Below are positions 1 to 9,710 of a stretch of 64,000 nucleotides of DNA, piece by piece. Below the pieces are notes generated by a model that saw only the letters and a program-made list of their open reading frames with translations, ran no database searches and was not told the DNA's origin. Source of the stretch: Teredinibacter purpureus. GTDB taxonomy: Bacteria; Pseudomonadota; Gammaproteobacteria; Pseudomonadales; Cellvibrionaceae. Made by a program: the position numbers and the translations under genes. The stretch is from contig NZ_CP060092.1 in assembly GCF_014217335.1 (NCBI RefSeq), forward strand, positions 2,559,501 through 2,623,500, given 5' to 3'. Position 1 is the stretch's first letter. The number at the start of each line of letters is the position of its first letter.

Positions 1-1
1 T

Positions 2-1090
2 ATTCTTTTTCACATAGGAATGCTCTATGCTCAAGATTGGGGCTGGCACTATAAGAGTGGCTATCGAAGTGAATTTTTACAGAACATTATGCTCTGGTCT
101 AATCAGTGGCGAATGTCCTTATTGTTTCTGATTAGCGGCGTTGCCATCTCCTACATGCTAGAGAAAATGACTTTCTGGCAATTTTGGCGAAACCGACACG
201 CTAAGATCTTAGTCCCGCTGCTTTTTGGCATGGCAGTTGTTGTCGTGCCACAAGTTTATATAGAACAGCACTCCCTTGGTGAGCTTGAAGGTACGAGTTA
301 CTGGCGATTGTGGCAGACCTATTTTGACGTTGAGCAAGGCTTAATTACTTGGAATCACTTGTGGTACTTGAGCTATATTTTTGTGTACTCGCTTATCATA
401 TGGCTTTTATATCCCATTATCCGGTCAGCGTTCTCGCGACAGCTGTTCTTAAAATTGAGTACAAAGATAGCTCCATGGGCTCTTATTGTAGGGCCAATAT
501 TCACCCTCTATTTATGCGCGCATTTATTGTACGAAAAATACCCTAGTACAGGGGCACTTATCGATGATTGGTATAACAACGCGCGCTACTTCAGTGTATT
601 CCTACTGGGTTTTGCACTAGTTCGTGCTCCGCACTTATGGACTAGCTTCGTAAATATGCGACATGCGTTATTAGCGTTGGCCATCTGTAGTTATTGTTAT
701 ATTCTCTACAGCTTTAATGGCGGGAGTATTCCTGAAGGTAAGGTATATGATGAGCTATCTAGTCTTCTATGGAGTGCGAATAGCTGGTTATGGATAGCAA
801 CAATCGTTGCTTGGGCACAAGCTAAACTAAATTTTTCGAATGCGTATATTCGTTATTTGAATGGTGGGGTGTATTGCTACTATATTCTACACCAAACACT
901 TATTCTCATTGTTGCGTTTTATCTTGTTCCCCTCTCTTTGGGGCCTATAGTCGAACCTTTAGTTATTGTCGTCGCTACATTTAGCGTTTGCCTAATCAGC
1001 TACGAGTTGATTAAACGTATGCCAATACTTAGACACGCTTTTGGGGTCAAGGTATTAAAAAAGCAGCGTAATGAAGGTGGTTTTCAATAG
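2..1090 (+). CDS. Acyltransferase 3 family membrane protein, 5' partial
   Basis: The frame is open to the left edge (ILFHIG precedes the first Met), so the gene starts outside the window. The FHIGMLYAQDWGWHYKS segment and about nine hydrophobic segments fit the acyltransferase_3 family, whose multi-pass members transfer acyl groups to sugars or glycans; the OpgC/MdoC-like branch is the closest by eye. The C-terminus ends in a basic cytoplasmic tail. No operon partner is visible, because the next 1.2 kb has no convincing gene. The family is fairly sure; the substrate cannot be told. Confidence 0.8.
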   Translation: MLFHIGMLYAQDWGWHYKSGYRSEFLQNIMLWSNQWRMSLLFLISGVAISYMLEKMTFWQFWRNRHAKILVPLLFGMAVVVVPQVYIEQHSLGELEGTSYWRLWQTYFDVEQGLITWNHLWYLSYIFVYSLIIWLLYPIIRSAFSRQLFLKLSTKIAPWALIVGPIFTLYLCAHLLYEKYPSTGALIDDWYNNARYFSVFLLGFALVRAPHLWTSFVNMRHALLALAICSYCYILYSFNGGSIPEGKVYDELSSLLWSANSWLWIATIVAWAQAKLNFSNAYIRYLNGGVYCYYILHQTLILIVAFYLVPLSLGPIVEPLVIVVATFSVCLISYELIKRMPILRHAFGVKVLKKQRNEGGFQ

Positions 1091-1167
1091 ATTGTTATTC
1101 GGCCGTATCTATAGGCGGCAGTCTAGACGCTCTTGATGGCGTTCATATTGGGGGCGTTATCAGAACG

Positions 1168-1491
1168 CTATTTACTGGGTAGTGAAGTCAATGTATAAAT
1201 TTCGCGATGACCGTAGTTGGAATGAAAAGATAGTTGTCTGTAGGGGGATGGCATTGGGGTTTGATAAAACATATTCTGGTTATGATATCGATCGCCAACC
1301 CAATCCCAGTCTACACGCCGTTTAGGTGACGAATTCCAATGTTTAGATTGGGATAGGGCTGTGCTATCAATTAGCTTGGCCTTGTTACTGCGTTTGCCCC
1401 TGGTAGTGAAGTCCATATTCACCTTGGCAATAACGGCTTTTGGCATGGTTGTGTAACGCTCTTCGGCATCCTTTCGCAGGAACGGATGCAC
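1168..1491 (-). other. Doubtful minus-strand ORF, possible gene remnant
   Basis: A 107-residue frame with a GTG start. The first 65 residues look protein-like (DAEERYTTMPKAVIAKVN, WNSSPKRRVDWDW), while the tail looks random. It has no clear ribosome binding site and the frame remains open only a little upstream. It may be the decayed relic of a conserved hypothetical gene. I do not recognise the family. Confidence 0.25.
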
Positions 1492-2293
1492 ATTGGTCAG
1501 CCTACAGCAAACTACGGTTAGTTAGCTCATCGTTGGCGCAATTGGATTCGTTGAGAGAGTCTATTTGTGGGGTGTAGCTGTATTTCTATGGATTAAGGGC
1601 CGTTTTCTGTGAGGCGAACCTGGTTTGAGCTCTTTCGGGTGAGAGTAGTTATGACACTCATTTGGCACCCTAAATCCCTCGTAATCAACCTGTCAGAGCC
1701 GTTTGTAGCTCTTAGTCAAAGTATGTGCTCAGAGTGAGTGAGGGGCTTTTGGTCGCTCAAAAGTCAATAGAAGTGCTGGTTCGTTCTATTGGAGCGTAAA
1801 ACGTGAAGGCATTATATCAATGAAAATGAGCAGGACAGTTTTCGCTGTTGCGAATAGTGAACAAACATCGCAAGTGTGTACTTTTAGGGTGTTTTGGCGT
1901 GCGCATGTTTAATAAGGAGATATGTATAGTCGCGAACAGCTGTGGAGCTAAATTCTAGTACTACAAATGCCGAAGACCTCGGCTAGTATATCGCTTTAAG
2001 GGGCGTGACATTTGGCTACTACCCCGTAATACGTTTTGTGGCGCCCCGGCGTTATGGGGGCGGATGTTGGGTGCCGCCGCGCGGCATGGACATAAATCAT
2101 AGATTGGAAGGCCCGCGGTGTCTTCCAATGTTTGCCGTGAATATGTACGTTATTACATTTAATCTTTGTTGTAGCTTTTAAATTGTTTTGTTTAGTTTCG
2201 GCTGTCCGGTGTTAATGTTGGGTGGCACGGCGATTATCTGGCGTCGTTTTTTTAGCAAAATGAAGGAGAGTTTTCTCCATAGGTAATGAGTGT
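1492..2293. other. Gene-poor interval
   Basis: About 800 bases with no frame that looks coding on either strand. The last 30 bases hold a short GGAGAG/CTCC inverted repeat just before the next gene. I see no other structure. Confidence 0.5.
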
Positions 2294-2725
2294 ATGAATG
2301 TCACCATTGAAGGGTATGTGAGTTATACCTGCACCCGCTGTAAAGAAAAGTATAACGTTGATGGCCAGTCTTTAATCTTTCACGAGGATGCTAGCCCAGA
2401 ATCAGAAGATGATGACTATATACGGTATATCACGCAGTTAGAGGCTCCTTGCACGTCCTGTGCTCAGCATATGCTTGTTACGTTAGAGGTTTGGGAATAT
2501 CCGGAATCTGTTGCTAATTACTCTTATTTTTGTGGGGAAAGTGTAAGTGCCGTAGCGTGCGAATTTACAATTGAGCACTATTTTAATGACGAAACAGCGA
2601 TGAAAGAGGGTGGTCACGACGATCCAAGGGTGGACGCTTTAAGTGAAGAGGATACCGAGGATAAGGTATTCAACGAATCAACCAAGGAGCAGGGTTATAC
2701 CGATCAATATGATTTTGAAGACTAA
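2294..2725 (+). CDS. Zinc-ribbon-like acidic protein of unknown function
   Basis: 143 residues. Two CxxC pairs (CTRC near residue 13 and CTSC near residue 53) suggest one zinc-binding ribbon; the C-terminal 50 residues are strongly acidic (EDTEDKVFNES). There is no signal peptide or membrane segment, so it is probably cytoplasmic. It lies 580 bases upstream of the signalling island on the same strand; whether it belongs to that unit is unknown. The family is not recognised beyond the Cys pattern. Confidence 0.65.
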   Translation: MNVTIEGYVSYTCTRCKEKYNVDGQSLIFHEDASPESEDDDYIRYITQLEAPCTSCAQHMLVTLEVWEYPESVANYSYFCGESVSAVACEFTIEHYFNDETAMKEGGHDDPRVDALSEEDTEDKVFNESTKEQGYTDQYDFED

Positions 2726-3307
2726 GTTTCTTCAGCGTTTGTTGGGGGCTTAACGGCAAGATTACTTTTGTGGGTAGCGCAAAAGACCAGAAGTGATGGA
2801 CTGCTAGCAGCGGAGACCGTATATGCCGAGGATAAGCGGTGCAGCAGGTTAGGCGGTGTAGCACTGTCTAGTGGGGGTAGAGCGGTTTAGGGTGGAATGG
2901 GTATAAATGAGCCTTTAATACAGCCGTACGGGCTTAGCGGCAGTTCTTGAGGTTTTTATTTACAGGGTTAGGCGGAAGATTCTACACGTTGTCCGTCTAA
3001 GAGGTACAGCGTCTACTATATAAAGGGCGCGGCTTAAAAGTTTGTTTGTTTTTTTTGATCTTTCCCGGTTGCTGTAAACCACTACGATGGTTTCAGAGTG
3101 GGCGAAATTGGTGCGCAAACGAGTGGGTTTTGGGGGAGATTGCTTAAATTGGAACTTTGTTCTTGGCGCGATTTCCCTTAACATGCTTTACGGTACGGTG
3201 ACTTTTTGAGCATGTATTTGGGTTAGCAGTTGTGGGTAGCTCAGATGGTGGTTGAATAATAGTGTGCTAAAAAGCGCAAACGGCGTTAATACGATAGCTT
3301 TGGGGAA
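2726..3307. other. Intergenic region before the kinase gene
   Basis: About 580 bases without a supported gene. It probably contains the promoter of the kinase gene, but I cannot point to a convincing -35/-10 pair. Confidence 0.4.
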
Positions 3308-6304
3308 ATGGGAACGATGAATTTACACGCTTTACAGCCTGGGTATATGTTGGGCGAATACCAAATTGAAAAACTGTTGGGTGAAGGTGGTTTTGGCCTT
3401 ACTTACCTTGCCGTTGACACTAACGTAAAGCGTAAAGTTGCGATAAAAGAATATATGCCTAGCGATTTTGCTTGGCGAAAAGACGGTACAACGGTCGTTG
3501 CGAAAACCCAAGACACTGAAAACGACTATCGTTGGGGTTTAGATGCCTTCCTTAAAGAATCCCAGACGGTTGCTAAATTTGACGACCCTAATATTGTTCG
3601 TGTGCATCGTTTTTTTCAGGCGAATGGTACAGCTTATTTGGTAATGGAATATTGCGAAGGGGGTTGTCTTTCCGACCGTTTCTCCAAGGGGAATTCCCTT
3701 AGCGAAGAAGCGGTACGCAGTATTTTAACGCCGATTATGAACGGGCTACAGTTGGTTCATGATGCTGGCGTACTTCATCGAGACATTAAACCTGACAATA
3801 TTATGTTCCGTACCGACGGTACGCCCGTGCTTATTGATTTTGGCGCTGCACGCCAAGCTATCGGGGCGAAAAGTCGTTCTATTACAACCATTATTAGCCC
3901 TGGTTACGCACCAAGAGAACAGTATGCCAGCAAAGGGCAGATGGGCGCTTATACCGACATCTACGCCTTGGCCGCTGTGGCCTACGCCTGCTTAACGGGC
4001 GGCGAGCCGGAAGATGCAATGGATCGTATGGATAACGATACAACGGTTAAGTTTGGAGAGCGCCCAGGCGCGTCTGCTTTTCTAAAATCGATTGATTGGG
4101 GGCTGGCTATGTCGCCAAGTGCGCGTCCTCAAACATTGGGTGATTGGTTTGCTTCGTGGGGAGGCATGGGTGGTCAAGGTGAGAGTTTAACTTCGCTTAT
4201 CGATATCGCTGGGGCCGACGGTATTATTACATCAGCCGAAATGAACTCTATTTTAACTCAAGCTGAAAAGCTGGGTATTGAACAGGCTGCGGCACAGCAG
4301 CAGGTTGTTGCAAGGGCAAGAGCCAAAGGTTGGACCTTAAAAGGGAATGGGGTGAGTAGCCCAGCCCCTGCGCCAAAAGCTAAAGCAACCGTTAAGTTAT
4401 CGACGCCGCAAAAGCCTGAAAAAACAGGCGGTGCAGCAGCCGCTGTTATGATTGTGCTCATTATTTTATTCGCGGGCGCAGCAGCGGCAGCCGTTTATTA
4501 CTTTAAGTATATGAAGCCGGCTCAACAATACATGGCGTTTTTAATACACAGTACTGATGAAAGCTACCTTGAAAGTGATTTTGCACTGCTTGATTTTGAC
4601 AAAGGGTTGGTGGTTGATGATTCGGGCTACCAAAATGCCGAGCCATATATCGTTTCGCGTACCGATAGCCAATTAATATTTACCGTTAATGTTGATGGCG
4701 AGGAGATGCGCGGTCGCATCAGTAAAACAGACGATGGCTACTTCGCAAAAGTTGACGGGGATGAAGAAATTTACGCCGCGGTGCCGATGGAAATCGCCGA
4801 TGCCGCGTGGAAAAGTGATCATACTGACGATTATTTTTCTTCTGATGATTATATTGATGATGGCGAAGAAGTGTGTGTTGATCATCGTTACAGATGGTTG
4901 TCAGAGACGAATTTGGAAACGGTCTATGAAAATGGCGGCAGTATAAATTCTGAAAACTATACGAATGAAAATGATTTTATGCGGTCTCCCGATGGCGAAT
5001 TTTATATTCGTGAGTATTACGATGCTGAAAAAGCCGTAATTGTCTCTCTGGAAGATTATGTGGACGATAGCGATAGAACAGAAATAGACTACGAAAACCT
5101 AGAGTTTTATTTTATGTTTCGTTGTGACCGTGTTGGTGGCGAATTTGTGTTGCCAATGGAGTACGCCATGCTATCAACCAGTATGGATGATGAAGAAACT
5201 TATGAAGAGGAGGCTACACCGCCACCTACGCCTAGCCCTACCCCAGAGCCTCTTTATAGCCTATGGATAGAAACTACGCCAAATAACGCGCGCGTGGTAT
5301 TACCAGATCAACCTTCAAATGTTACCTATTACGACGGTATCGATTTATCGGCGGGTCAGCATCGTGTTGTCATAAAGGCAACAGGGTATCGCTCGCAAAC
5401 ACTGACGGTAGATTTGAGTTCAGAGAGTCGTTCTATTGCGGTTGAATTGTTGCCTTTGCGACAGGATTACGAGCCCATAATGGTGAATATTTCGGGCGGT
5501 AGTTTCCGTATGGGGGATACAACGGGTGATGGCCATGATGACGAAAAACCTGCTCATACGGTCAATGTTTCAAATTTTAGTATGGGTAAGTATGAAGTTA
5601 CGCGGGGGCAGTTCCGTCAATTTGTAGATGCAACGGGTTATGTCACTGATGCTGAAAATAATACCGGCGATGTTATTGGTTGCGATACCGCTAGAGATGG
5701 GCGTGATGATTGGTGGGACTGGACGAGCGGAGTGAATTGGAAAAATGCTGATTTTGAGGAAGCGCGTCAAGGCGGCGATAATCATCCGGTTGTGTGCGTG
5801 AGCTGGAATGATGTAAACGCTTATATCGACTGGCTAAACAAAGGAACGTCTGGTGGTTATCGATTACCTTCAGAAGCTGAGTGGGAGTATGCCGCACGTG
5901 CAGGCTCTAGCAACAAGTTCCACTTTGGTAACGAAGTAACGGATATTTGTACGTACGGTAATATTGCCGACACCACAGACTTAGCTAATGACTTTAATTG
6001 GTCGAAAAAGATTGAGTGTGATGATAACTACTCTTACACCTCGCCCGTAGGGCGGTATGCGTCGAACGGGTTCGGGCTTTACGATATCTACGGAAACGTA
6101 TTTGAGTGGACAGCCGACTGTTGGAATGAAAACTACGAAGGCGCACCTACGGATGGCAGCGCTTGGGATTCGGGTAACTGCGGTCGTCGCGTTCGACGAG
6201 GGGGTTCTTTTGATACCGTTAATATCGGTTCTTCTTACCGTAACTGGAGTGGTAGAGCATTCCGGTCGAGCCGCTATGGATTCCGAGTGGTACAAGATAA
6301 ATAG
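3308..6304 (+). CDS. Transmembrane Ser/Thr protein kinase with PEGA and SUMF1-like ectodomain
   Basis: 998 residues. Residues 18-280 form a Hanks-type kinase: glycine loop GEGGFG (25-30), VAIKEY with Lys47, HRDIKPDN (catalytic Asp159) and DFG (177-179). A short TerB-like helical stretch follows (about 295-345), then a Pro/Ala linker, one membrane span near 377-400, an acidic region, a Pro-rich hinge (PPPTPSPTPEP), a PEGA-like domain (about 649-715) and a C-terminal SUMF1/FGE-sulfatase fold (about 722-995). The Cys pair that follows GGS in true formylglycine-generating enzymes is absent (here GGSFDTVNIGSS), so the outer domain is probably a ligand-binding module. A second ATG at 3317 has a better spaced GGGGA. 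It heads the island and probably phosphorylates Thr residues read by the FHA proteins downstream. Confidence 0.93.
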   Translation: MGTMNLHALQPGYMLGEYQIEKLLGEGGFGLTYLAVDTNVKRKVAIKEYMPSDFAWRKDGTTVVAKTQDTENDYRWGLDAFLKESQTVAKFDDPNIVRVHRFFQANGTAYLVMEYCEGGCLSDRFSKGNSLSEEAVRSILTPIMNGLQLVHDAGVLHRDIKPDNIMFRTDGTPVLIDFGAARQAIGAKSRSITTIISPGYAPREQYASKGQMGAYTDIYALAAVAYACLTGGEPEDAMDRMDNDTTVKFGERPGASAFLKSIDWGLAMSPSARPQTLGDWFASWGGMGGQGESLTSLIDIAGADGIITSAEMNSILTQAEKLGIEQAAAQQQVVARARAKGWTLKGNGVSSPAPAPKAKATVKLSTPQKPEKTGGAAAAVMIVLIILFAGAAAAAVYYFKYMKPAQQYMAFLIHSTDESYLESDFALLDFDKGLVVDDSGYQNAEPYIVSRTDSQLIFTVNVDGEEMRGRISKTDDGYFAKVDGDEEIYAAVPMEIADAAWKSDHTDDYFSSDDYIDDGEEVCVDHRYRWLSETNLETVYENGGSINSENYTNENDFMRSPDGEFYIREYYDAEKAVIVSLEDYVDDSDRTEIDYENLEFYFMFRCDRVGGEFVLPMEYAMLSTSMDDEETYEEEATPPPTPSPTPEPLYSLWIETTPNNARVVLPDQPSNVTYYDGIDLSAGQHRVVIKATGYRSQTLTVDLSSESRSIAVELLPLRQDYEPIMVNISGGSFRMGDTTGDGHDDEKPAHTVNVSNFSMGKYEVTRGQFRQFVDATGYVTDAENNTGDVIGCDTARDGRDDWWDWTSGVNWKNADFEEARQGGDNHPVVCVSWNDVNAYIDWLNKGTSGGYRLPSEAEWEYAARAGSSNKFHFGNEVTDICTYGNIADTTDLANDFNWSKKIECDDNYSYTSPVGRYASNGFGLYDIYGNVFEWTADCWNENYEGAPTDGSAWDSGNCGRRVRRGGSFDTVNIGSSYRNWSGRAFRSSRYGFRVVQDK

Positions 6305-6340
6305 GGTGTAGCCCTTCGGGTGTTTATTCGACTCTTTTTA

Positions 6341-6370
6341 AAACGCGCTTTTTAATGGCGCGTTTTTTTT
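6341..6370 (+). terminator. Rho-independent terminator after kinase gene
   Basis: AAACGCGC / GCGCGTTT stem with a 9-base loop, running into eight T residues. It separates the kinase gene from the sigma-factor operon. Confidence 0.8.
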
Positions 6371-6544
6371 AGGCGATAAAAGCGTTTGGTTTGATCGTTG
6401 AGTGCGGTGTTGGTAACCGAGGGGGTTTTTACCTAAAGAACCTGTTTACATGAGGGCGGAAGTGAAAATGAGTGGCGGCGGAGAGCCTCAATAGTTCAAC
6501 TTGTTAGCACGGTATGCTAGTCTCTGCTGTCACTAAAAGAACGT

Positions 6545-7336
6545 ATGAGTATGGATTGGCAAGCCTTTATATTTGACCCTTCAGAGAACTGGATCCATCG
6601 TTTGGAGCAGGTCTGTCGCAAGCGATTTTTCGATGATGTTCTTGCCGAAGAAGCTTTTGTTTGGGCTTTTGAACGTCTTCAAAACGAAGAGTTTTCGCGG
6701 CTTCACCGATTTCAAGGGAAATCTAGCCCCAGCACCTTTCTAATAGCGGTTTTCCGCAACCTAGTCGAAGATTTTGCCATAAGCCGTTTTGGTAAGTGTC
6801 GTCCCCCTGTTTGGGTGCAACGTATGGGCGAGTTGTGGGGGGCGCTATTTAAAAAACTGTGTTGTGAGCACCGAGAACCGAATGCTATTGCCGAGATGTT
6901 TCCTTTAGCCGAGGGTGGTGAAGAAAGTGTTCTATCAATATGCCAGACGATAAAAGCACGCCACGCAAAGTGTGGGCATAAAGTTACGGAAGTGAGTGTT
7001 GATGGCGAGAGAGGCGGCCAATTATTGGATGAGCATTCAAGCCAGTCGCTCGAAGACGAGCTTGAATCCAGCGCTTTCGACCAAGTACTAATGGCGCTGA
7101 ATCATTGGCTCTCCGCCGATGTATGCGCTAAAAATGACACCCACGGGCCGCTTCTAAAGCACCTAAAATCAATTCAGTTAGAGGCCGATACGATGCTGTT
7201 GGTTCGCTTGGTGTATCAGGAAGGTGTGCCGGTATCGAAGGCCGCAGCTGATCTCGGCATTCCTGCACACTCCGCGCGACGACAGCTTAAAAAAGCATTG
7301 GCATCACTCAATGATGTACTTAAATACTATCAATAA
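6545..7336 (+). CDS. Sigma-70 family (ECF-like) RNA polymerase sigma factor
   Basis: 263 residues. The N-terminal part resembles sigma region 2 (FERLQNEEFSRLHRFQGK, STFLIAVFRNLVEDF) and the C-terminal part resembles a region-4 helix-turn-helix (GVPVSKAAADLGIPAHSARRQLKKAL). It is longer than a usual ECF factor (about 180-200) because of an insert between the regions. The next gene encodes a membrane protein like an anti-sigma factor, so a sigma/anti-sigma pair controlling this island is likely. Target promoters cannot be read from the sequence. Confidence 0.8.
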   Translation: MSMDWQAFIFDPSENWIHRLEQVCRKRFFDDVLAEEAFVWAFERLQNEEFSRLHRFQGKSSPSTFLIAVFRNLVEDFAISRFGKCRPPVWVQRMGELWGALFKKLCCEHREPNAIAEMFPLAEGGEESVLSICQTIKARHAKCGHKVTEVSVDGERGGQLLDEHSSQSLEDELESSAFDQVLMALNHWLSADVCAKNDTHGPLLKHLKSIQLEADTMLLVRLVYQEGVPVSKAAADLGIPAHSARRQLKKALASLNDVLKYYQ

Positions 7337-7413
7337 TCGTTGTGATCACATTAATGTTGTTCATATTTCGTGGCATGTCCGTCTAACCAATAACACCTGT
7401 AAAGTTGAGAGCT

Positions 7414-8115
7414 ATGGCAAAAGACAATCGTGATACTGCTGCTGCACACTTGCTGGTTGCGGCTAAAGCCGATGGTGAGCGGTTAACAGAAGTGGACCTC
7501 GAGCTTCTATCAGCCTTTGTGGATGGTCGTTTAAACCGTGAGGAAGCGAATAAGGTCAAAATACTATTGGCGTCTGAGCGTGCATGGTACGAAAACTGGC
7601 GTCAATTATTGCAGGCCAAAGGCGTTGCGGCCCCCTTAGTGGAAGCCTCAATTCCCTCAAAAGCGAGAGGCACGGGCCTATGGCGTTGGTGGCTTGGCAG
7701 TGGTTTAGCAACAGCATGCGTGTTATCCGTTGCGCTTATGATACGCCCGCCGAGCTTGTCTTCAGTAGAGAAAGACCTGGCCTTTTTAGAGTCTGAATAC
7801 CCAATAACATTGGGAGCGCCTTTAGCGTCGGCAAAAGGGGCTTTTAGCGCCATTGACGCTGAATCTTCTAGTCTTACGAGAGTCGAGCGCCTCTATAGCC
7901 GTTGGCAGCGTTTTACGTTAAAGCATTGTGCTGCGGAAACGGATCACAGCAGCCCGTTATGGGTGAAACTAGAACACATTTATCAAACGCTGCAAATTGA
8001 GGACAATTCCAATCTGCAGCGCCTAGTGTCACATGGTCGCAAGGCGCTATGTGCAATAACCAATTCAGACGTACCGAAAACGTCTTTTCCGTCTTCAACG
8101 GAAAAACAGGAGTAA
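7414..8115 (+). CDS. Membrane-anchored anti-sigma-like protein
   Basis: 233 residues from the ATG at 7414, which follows a GAGAG ribosome binding site. An upstream TTG at 7405 is in frame but less likely. The N-terminal 80 residues are helical with an anti-sigma-like pattern (LLSAFVDGRLNREEANKVK) but no zinc-binding Cys/His set. There is one membrane span (WWLGSGLATACVLSVALMI) and an outer domain of about 120 residues. It lies 77 bases after the sigma gene and 7 bases before the phosphatase gene. The role as anti-sigma is inferred from position and topology. Confidence 0.65.
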   Translation: MAKDNRDTAAAHLLVAAKADGERLTEVDLELLSAFVDGRLNREEANKVKILLASERAWYENWRQLLQAKGVAAPLVEASIPSKARGTGLWRWWLGSGLATACVLSVALMIRPPSLSSVEKDLAFLESEYPITLGAPLASAKGAFSAIDAESSSLTRVERLYSRWQRFTLKHCAAETDHSSPLWVKLEHIYQTLQIEDNSNLQRLVSHGRKALCAITNSDVPKTSFPSSTEKQE

Positions 8116-8122
8116 TTGTTTA

Positions 8123-9505
8123 ATGGGTAAAACTTTATCCCACGGTGGCCAGCTTAGCCGCGATGTTTTTGCCGGCCAGATTATTGGGGCACGAAATTCA
8201 CAGCAAGATACTTATGCAGAGCCGTTAAACTTTTCTTTTGGGCATCGCCAAGCGGTTCTTTATGTTGTATCCGACGGTATGGGTGGCCATGCCGGTGGGG
8301 AGTTGGCGAGCCAAACGGTCATTGCCGCTTTCACGGATGTATTTGCTCGTGGTGGCGACAGCCTAGAAACGCTGTTTGATGATGCTTTGACAGCTGCGAA
8401 TAGCCAAGTCGCAGCGGAAGGCCAGCGTGATGCGGCGTTAGACGGAATGGGGGCAACCGTTGTCGCGATAGTAATAGTGGATGATGAGTTATATCTATTC
8501 AGTGTGGGTGATTCCCCTCTTTGGTTAATACGAGAAAGTGAGATGTCTCGATTAAACGAAGATCATTCGATGCTACCTGTATTGATGAAAATGGCGGATA
8601 TGGGCGAAATTTCGGCTGAAGATGCTCTCAATGATCCAAAGCGCCATGTTTTACGTTCGGTGATTCATGGTAAAGAAATAAAACTGAAAAATAGGACGAG
8701 CGAGCCACTTGTGTTGCAGCGTGGTGATTCGTTGGTGTTGGGTAGTGACGGCATAGAATCACTTTCTGAGAGCAAGCTAATTGCGTTAACGGAAAATAGG
8801 CCGCGCTATTGTGCCAAAGCCGCCGTTGAGAGTGTTTTGGACGAAATCGAACGATTGGCTTTACCCAATCAAGATAACGCCACGCTGGTAGTGGTGCATA
8901 TTGGAAAGGGCCGAAAAACGAGTGTTATTAAACATGAAACTGAAGTGCAGTCAGCACCGCCCAATAAAAATCTTCTTATTGCCGGTATTGCTGTTCTCGC
9001 CTTGCTCATTGTGCTCGCCATAGCAATATTCACGCGTTCTGATAAAAAAAACGAGGTACTAAATAACGATGATCCTGCTGAGGTGGGTGTTCAGGTATTA
9101 CCTGCCGAGGGTGCAGGTTCGTCAGAGAATACACAAAGTAGCTCTCGCCCCACGCGTCGTGATCCTAATGTTTTGTCTTCACCGCTAGAAGGGAATGCAG
9201 GCATTGACGCTGGCATCGATTCCAGTGGCGATAAGCCAAGAGTAAAACCCAGTATACCTATAAAAAATAGCTCGCTTTCCAGCGACGATGCTATGACGAG
9301 TGATAGCGAGTCGGGTTCTGTTGAATTGGATGAGGGCGAAAAAGAAGTGCACCCTCGCCGTGCGGCACAGAACGAAGAACTGCTCGATAACACGGAGAAT
9401 GAAAGAGACATTATGGATGACAGTGTTGATGTTAGCCCTGAAGTTAAAAAGGAATCTGAGGGCAAACCGGTGAAAAGTAGTGACGGCAACTTGCCGCCAT
9501 CTTAA
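8123..9505 (+). CDS. PP2C-type Ser/Thr phosphatase with membrane anchor
   Basis: 460 residues. The cytoplasmic PP2C domain (about 15-260) has the metal-binding and fold motifs SDGMGGHAGGE, GMGATVVAIVIVDDELYLFSVGDSP, GSDGIES and NQDNATLVVV. A membrane span (NLLIAGIAVLALLIVLAIAIF) and a long acidic, Ser-rich outer tail of about 150 residues follow. It is the likely reverser of the kinase at 3308. PP2C proteins with a membrane span and outer tail are known partners of bacterial Hanks kinases. Confidence 0.93.
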   Translation: MGKTLSHGGQLSRDVFAGQIIGARNSQQDTYAEPLNFSFGHRQAVLYVVSDGMGGHAGGELASQTVIAAFTDVFARGGDSLETLFDDALTAANSQVAAEGQRDAALDGMGATVVAIVIVDDELYLFSVGDSPLWLIRESEMSRLNEDHSMLPVLMKMADMGEISAEDALNDPKRHVLRSVIHGKEIKLKNRTSEPLVLQRGDSLVLGSDGIESLSESKLIALTENRPRYCAKAAVESVLDEIERLALPNQDNATLVVVHIGKGRKTSVIKHETEVQSAPPNKNLLIAGIAVLALLIVLAIAIFTRSDKKNEVLNNDDPAEVGVQVLPAEGAGSSENTQSSSRPTRRDPNVLSSPLEGNAGIDAGIDSSGDKPRVKPSIPIKNSSLSSDDAMTSDSESGSVELDEGEKEVHPRRAAQNEELLDNTENERDIMDDSVDVSPEVKKESEGKPVKSSDGNLPPS

Positions 9506-9710
9506 TGAGTATTTTAAGTGTGAAAGGCAAATAAGCGGGCTTTCTCGAGCGGCCAACAAATGAGGCGTATAGGGAAGAGGTTGGTGTGAGGAAAAAGGCA
9601 ATTGGACAATTGGGATTGTTTTTTCGTGGTTTTTCGCGCCAAAATGACAGGTTCAAATGGATGAACCTACACAATAAACAAAGGTTTTGATTTAAATGAG
9701 GTTGCCCTGA

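Noticed and set aside
9091..9489. Ser-rich minus-strand ORF
   Set aside because: Shadow of the acidic tail of the PP2C gene.
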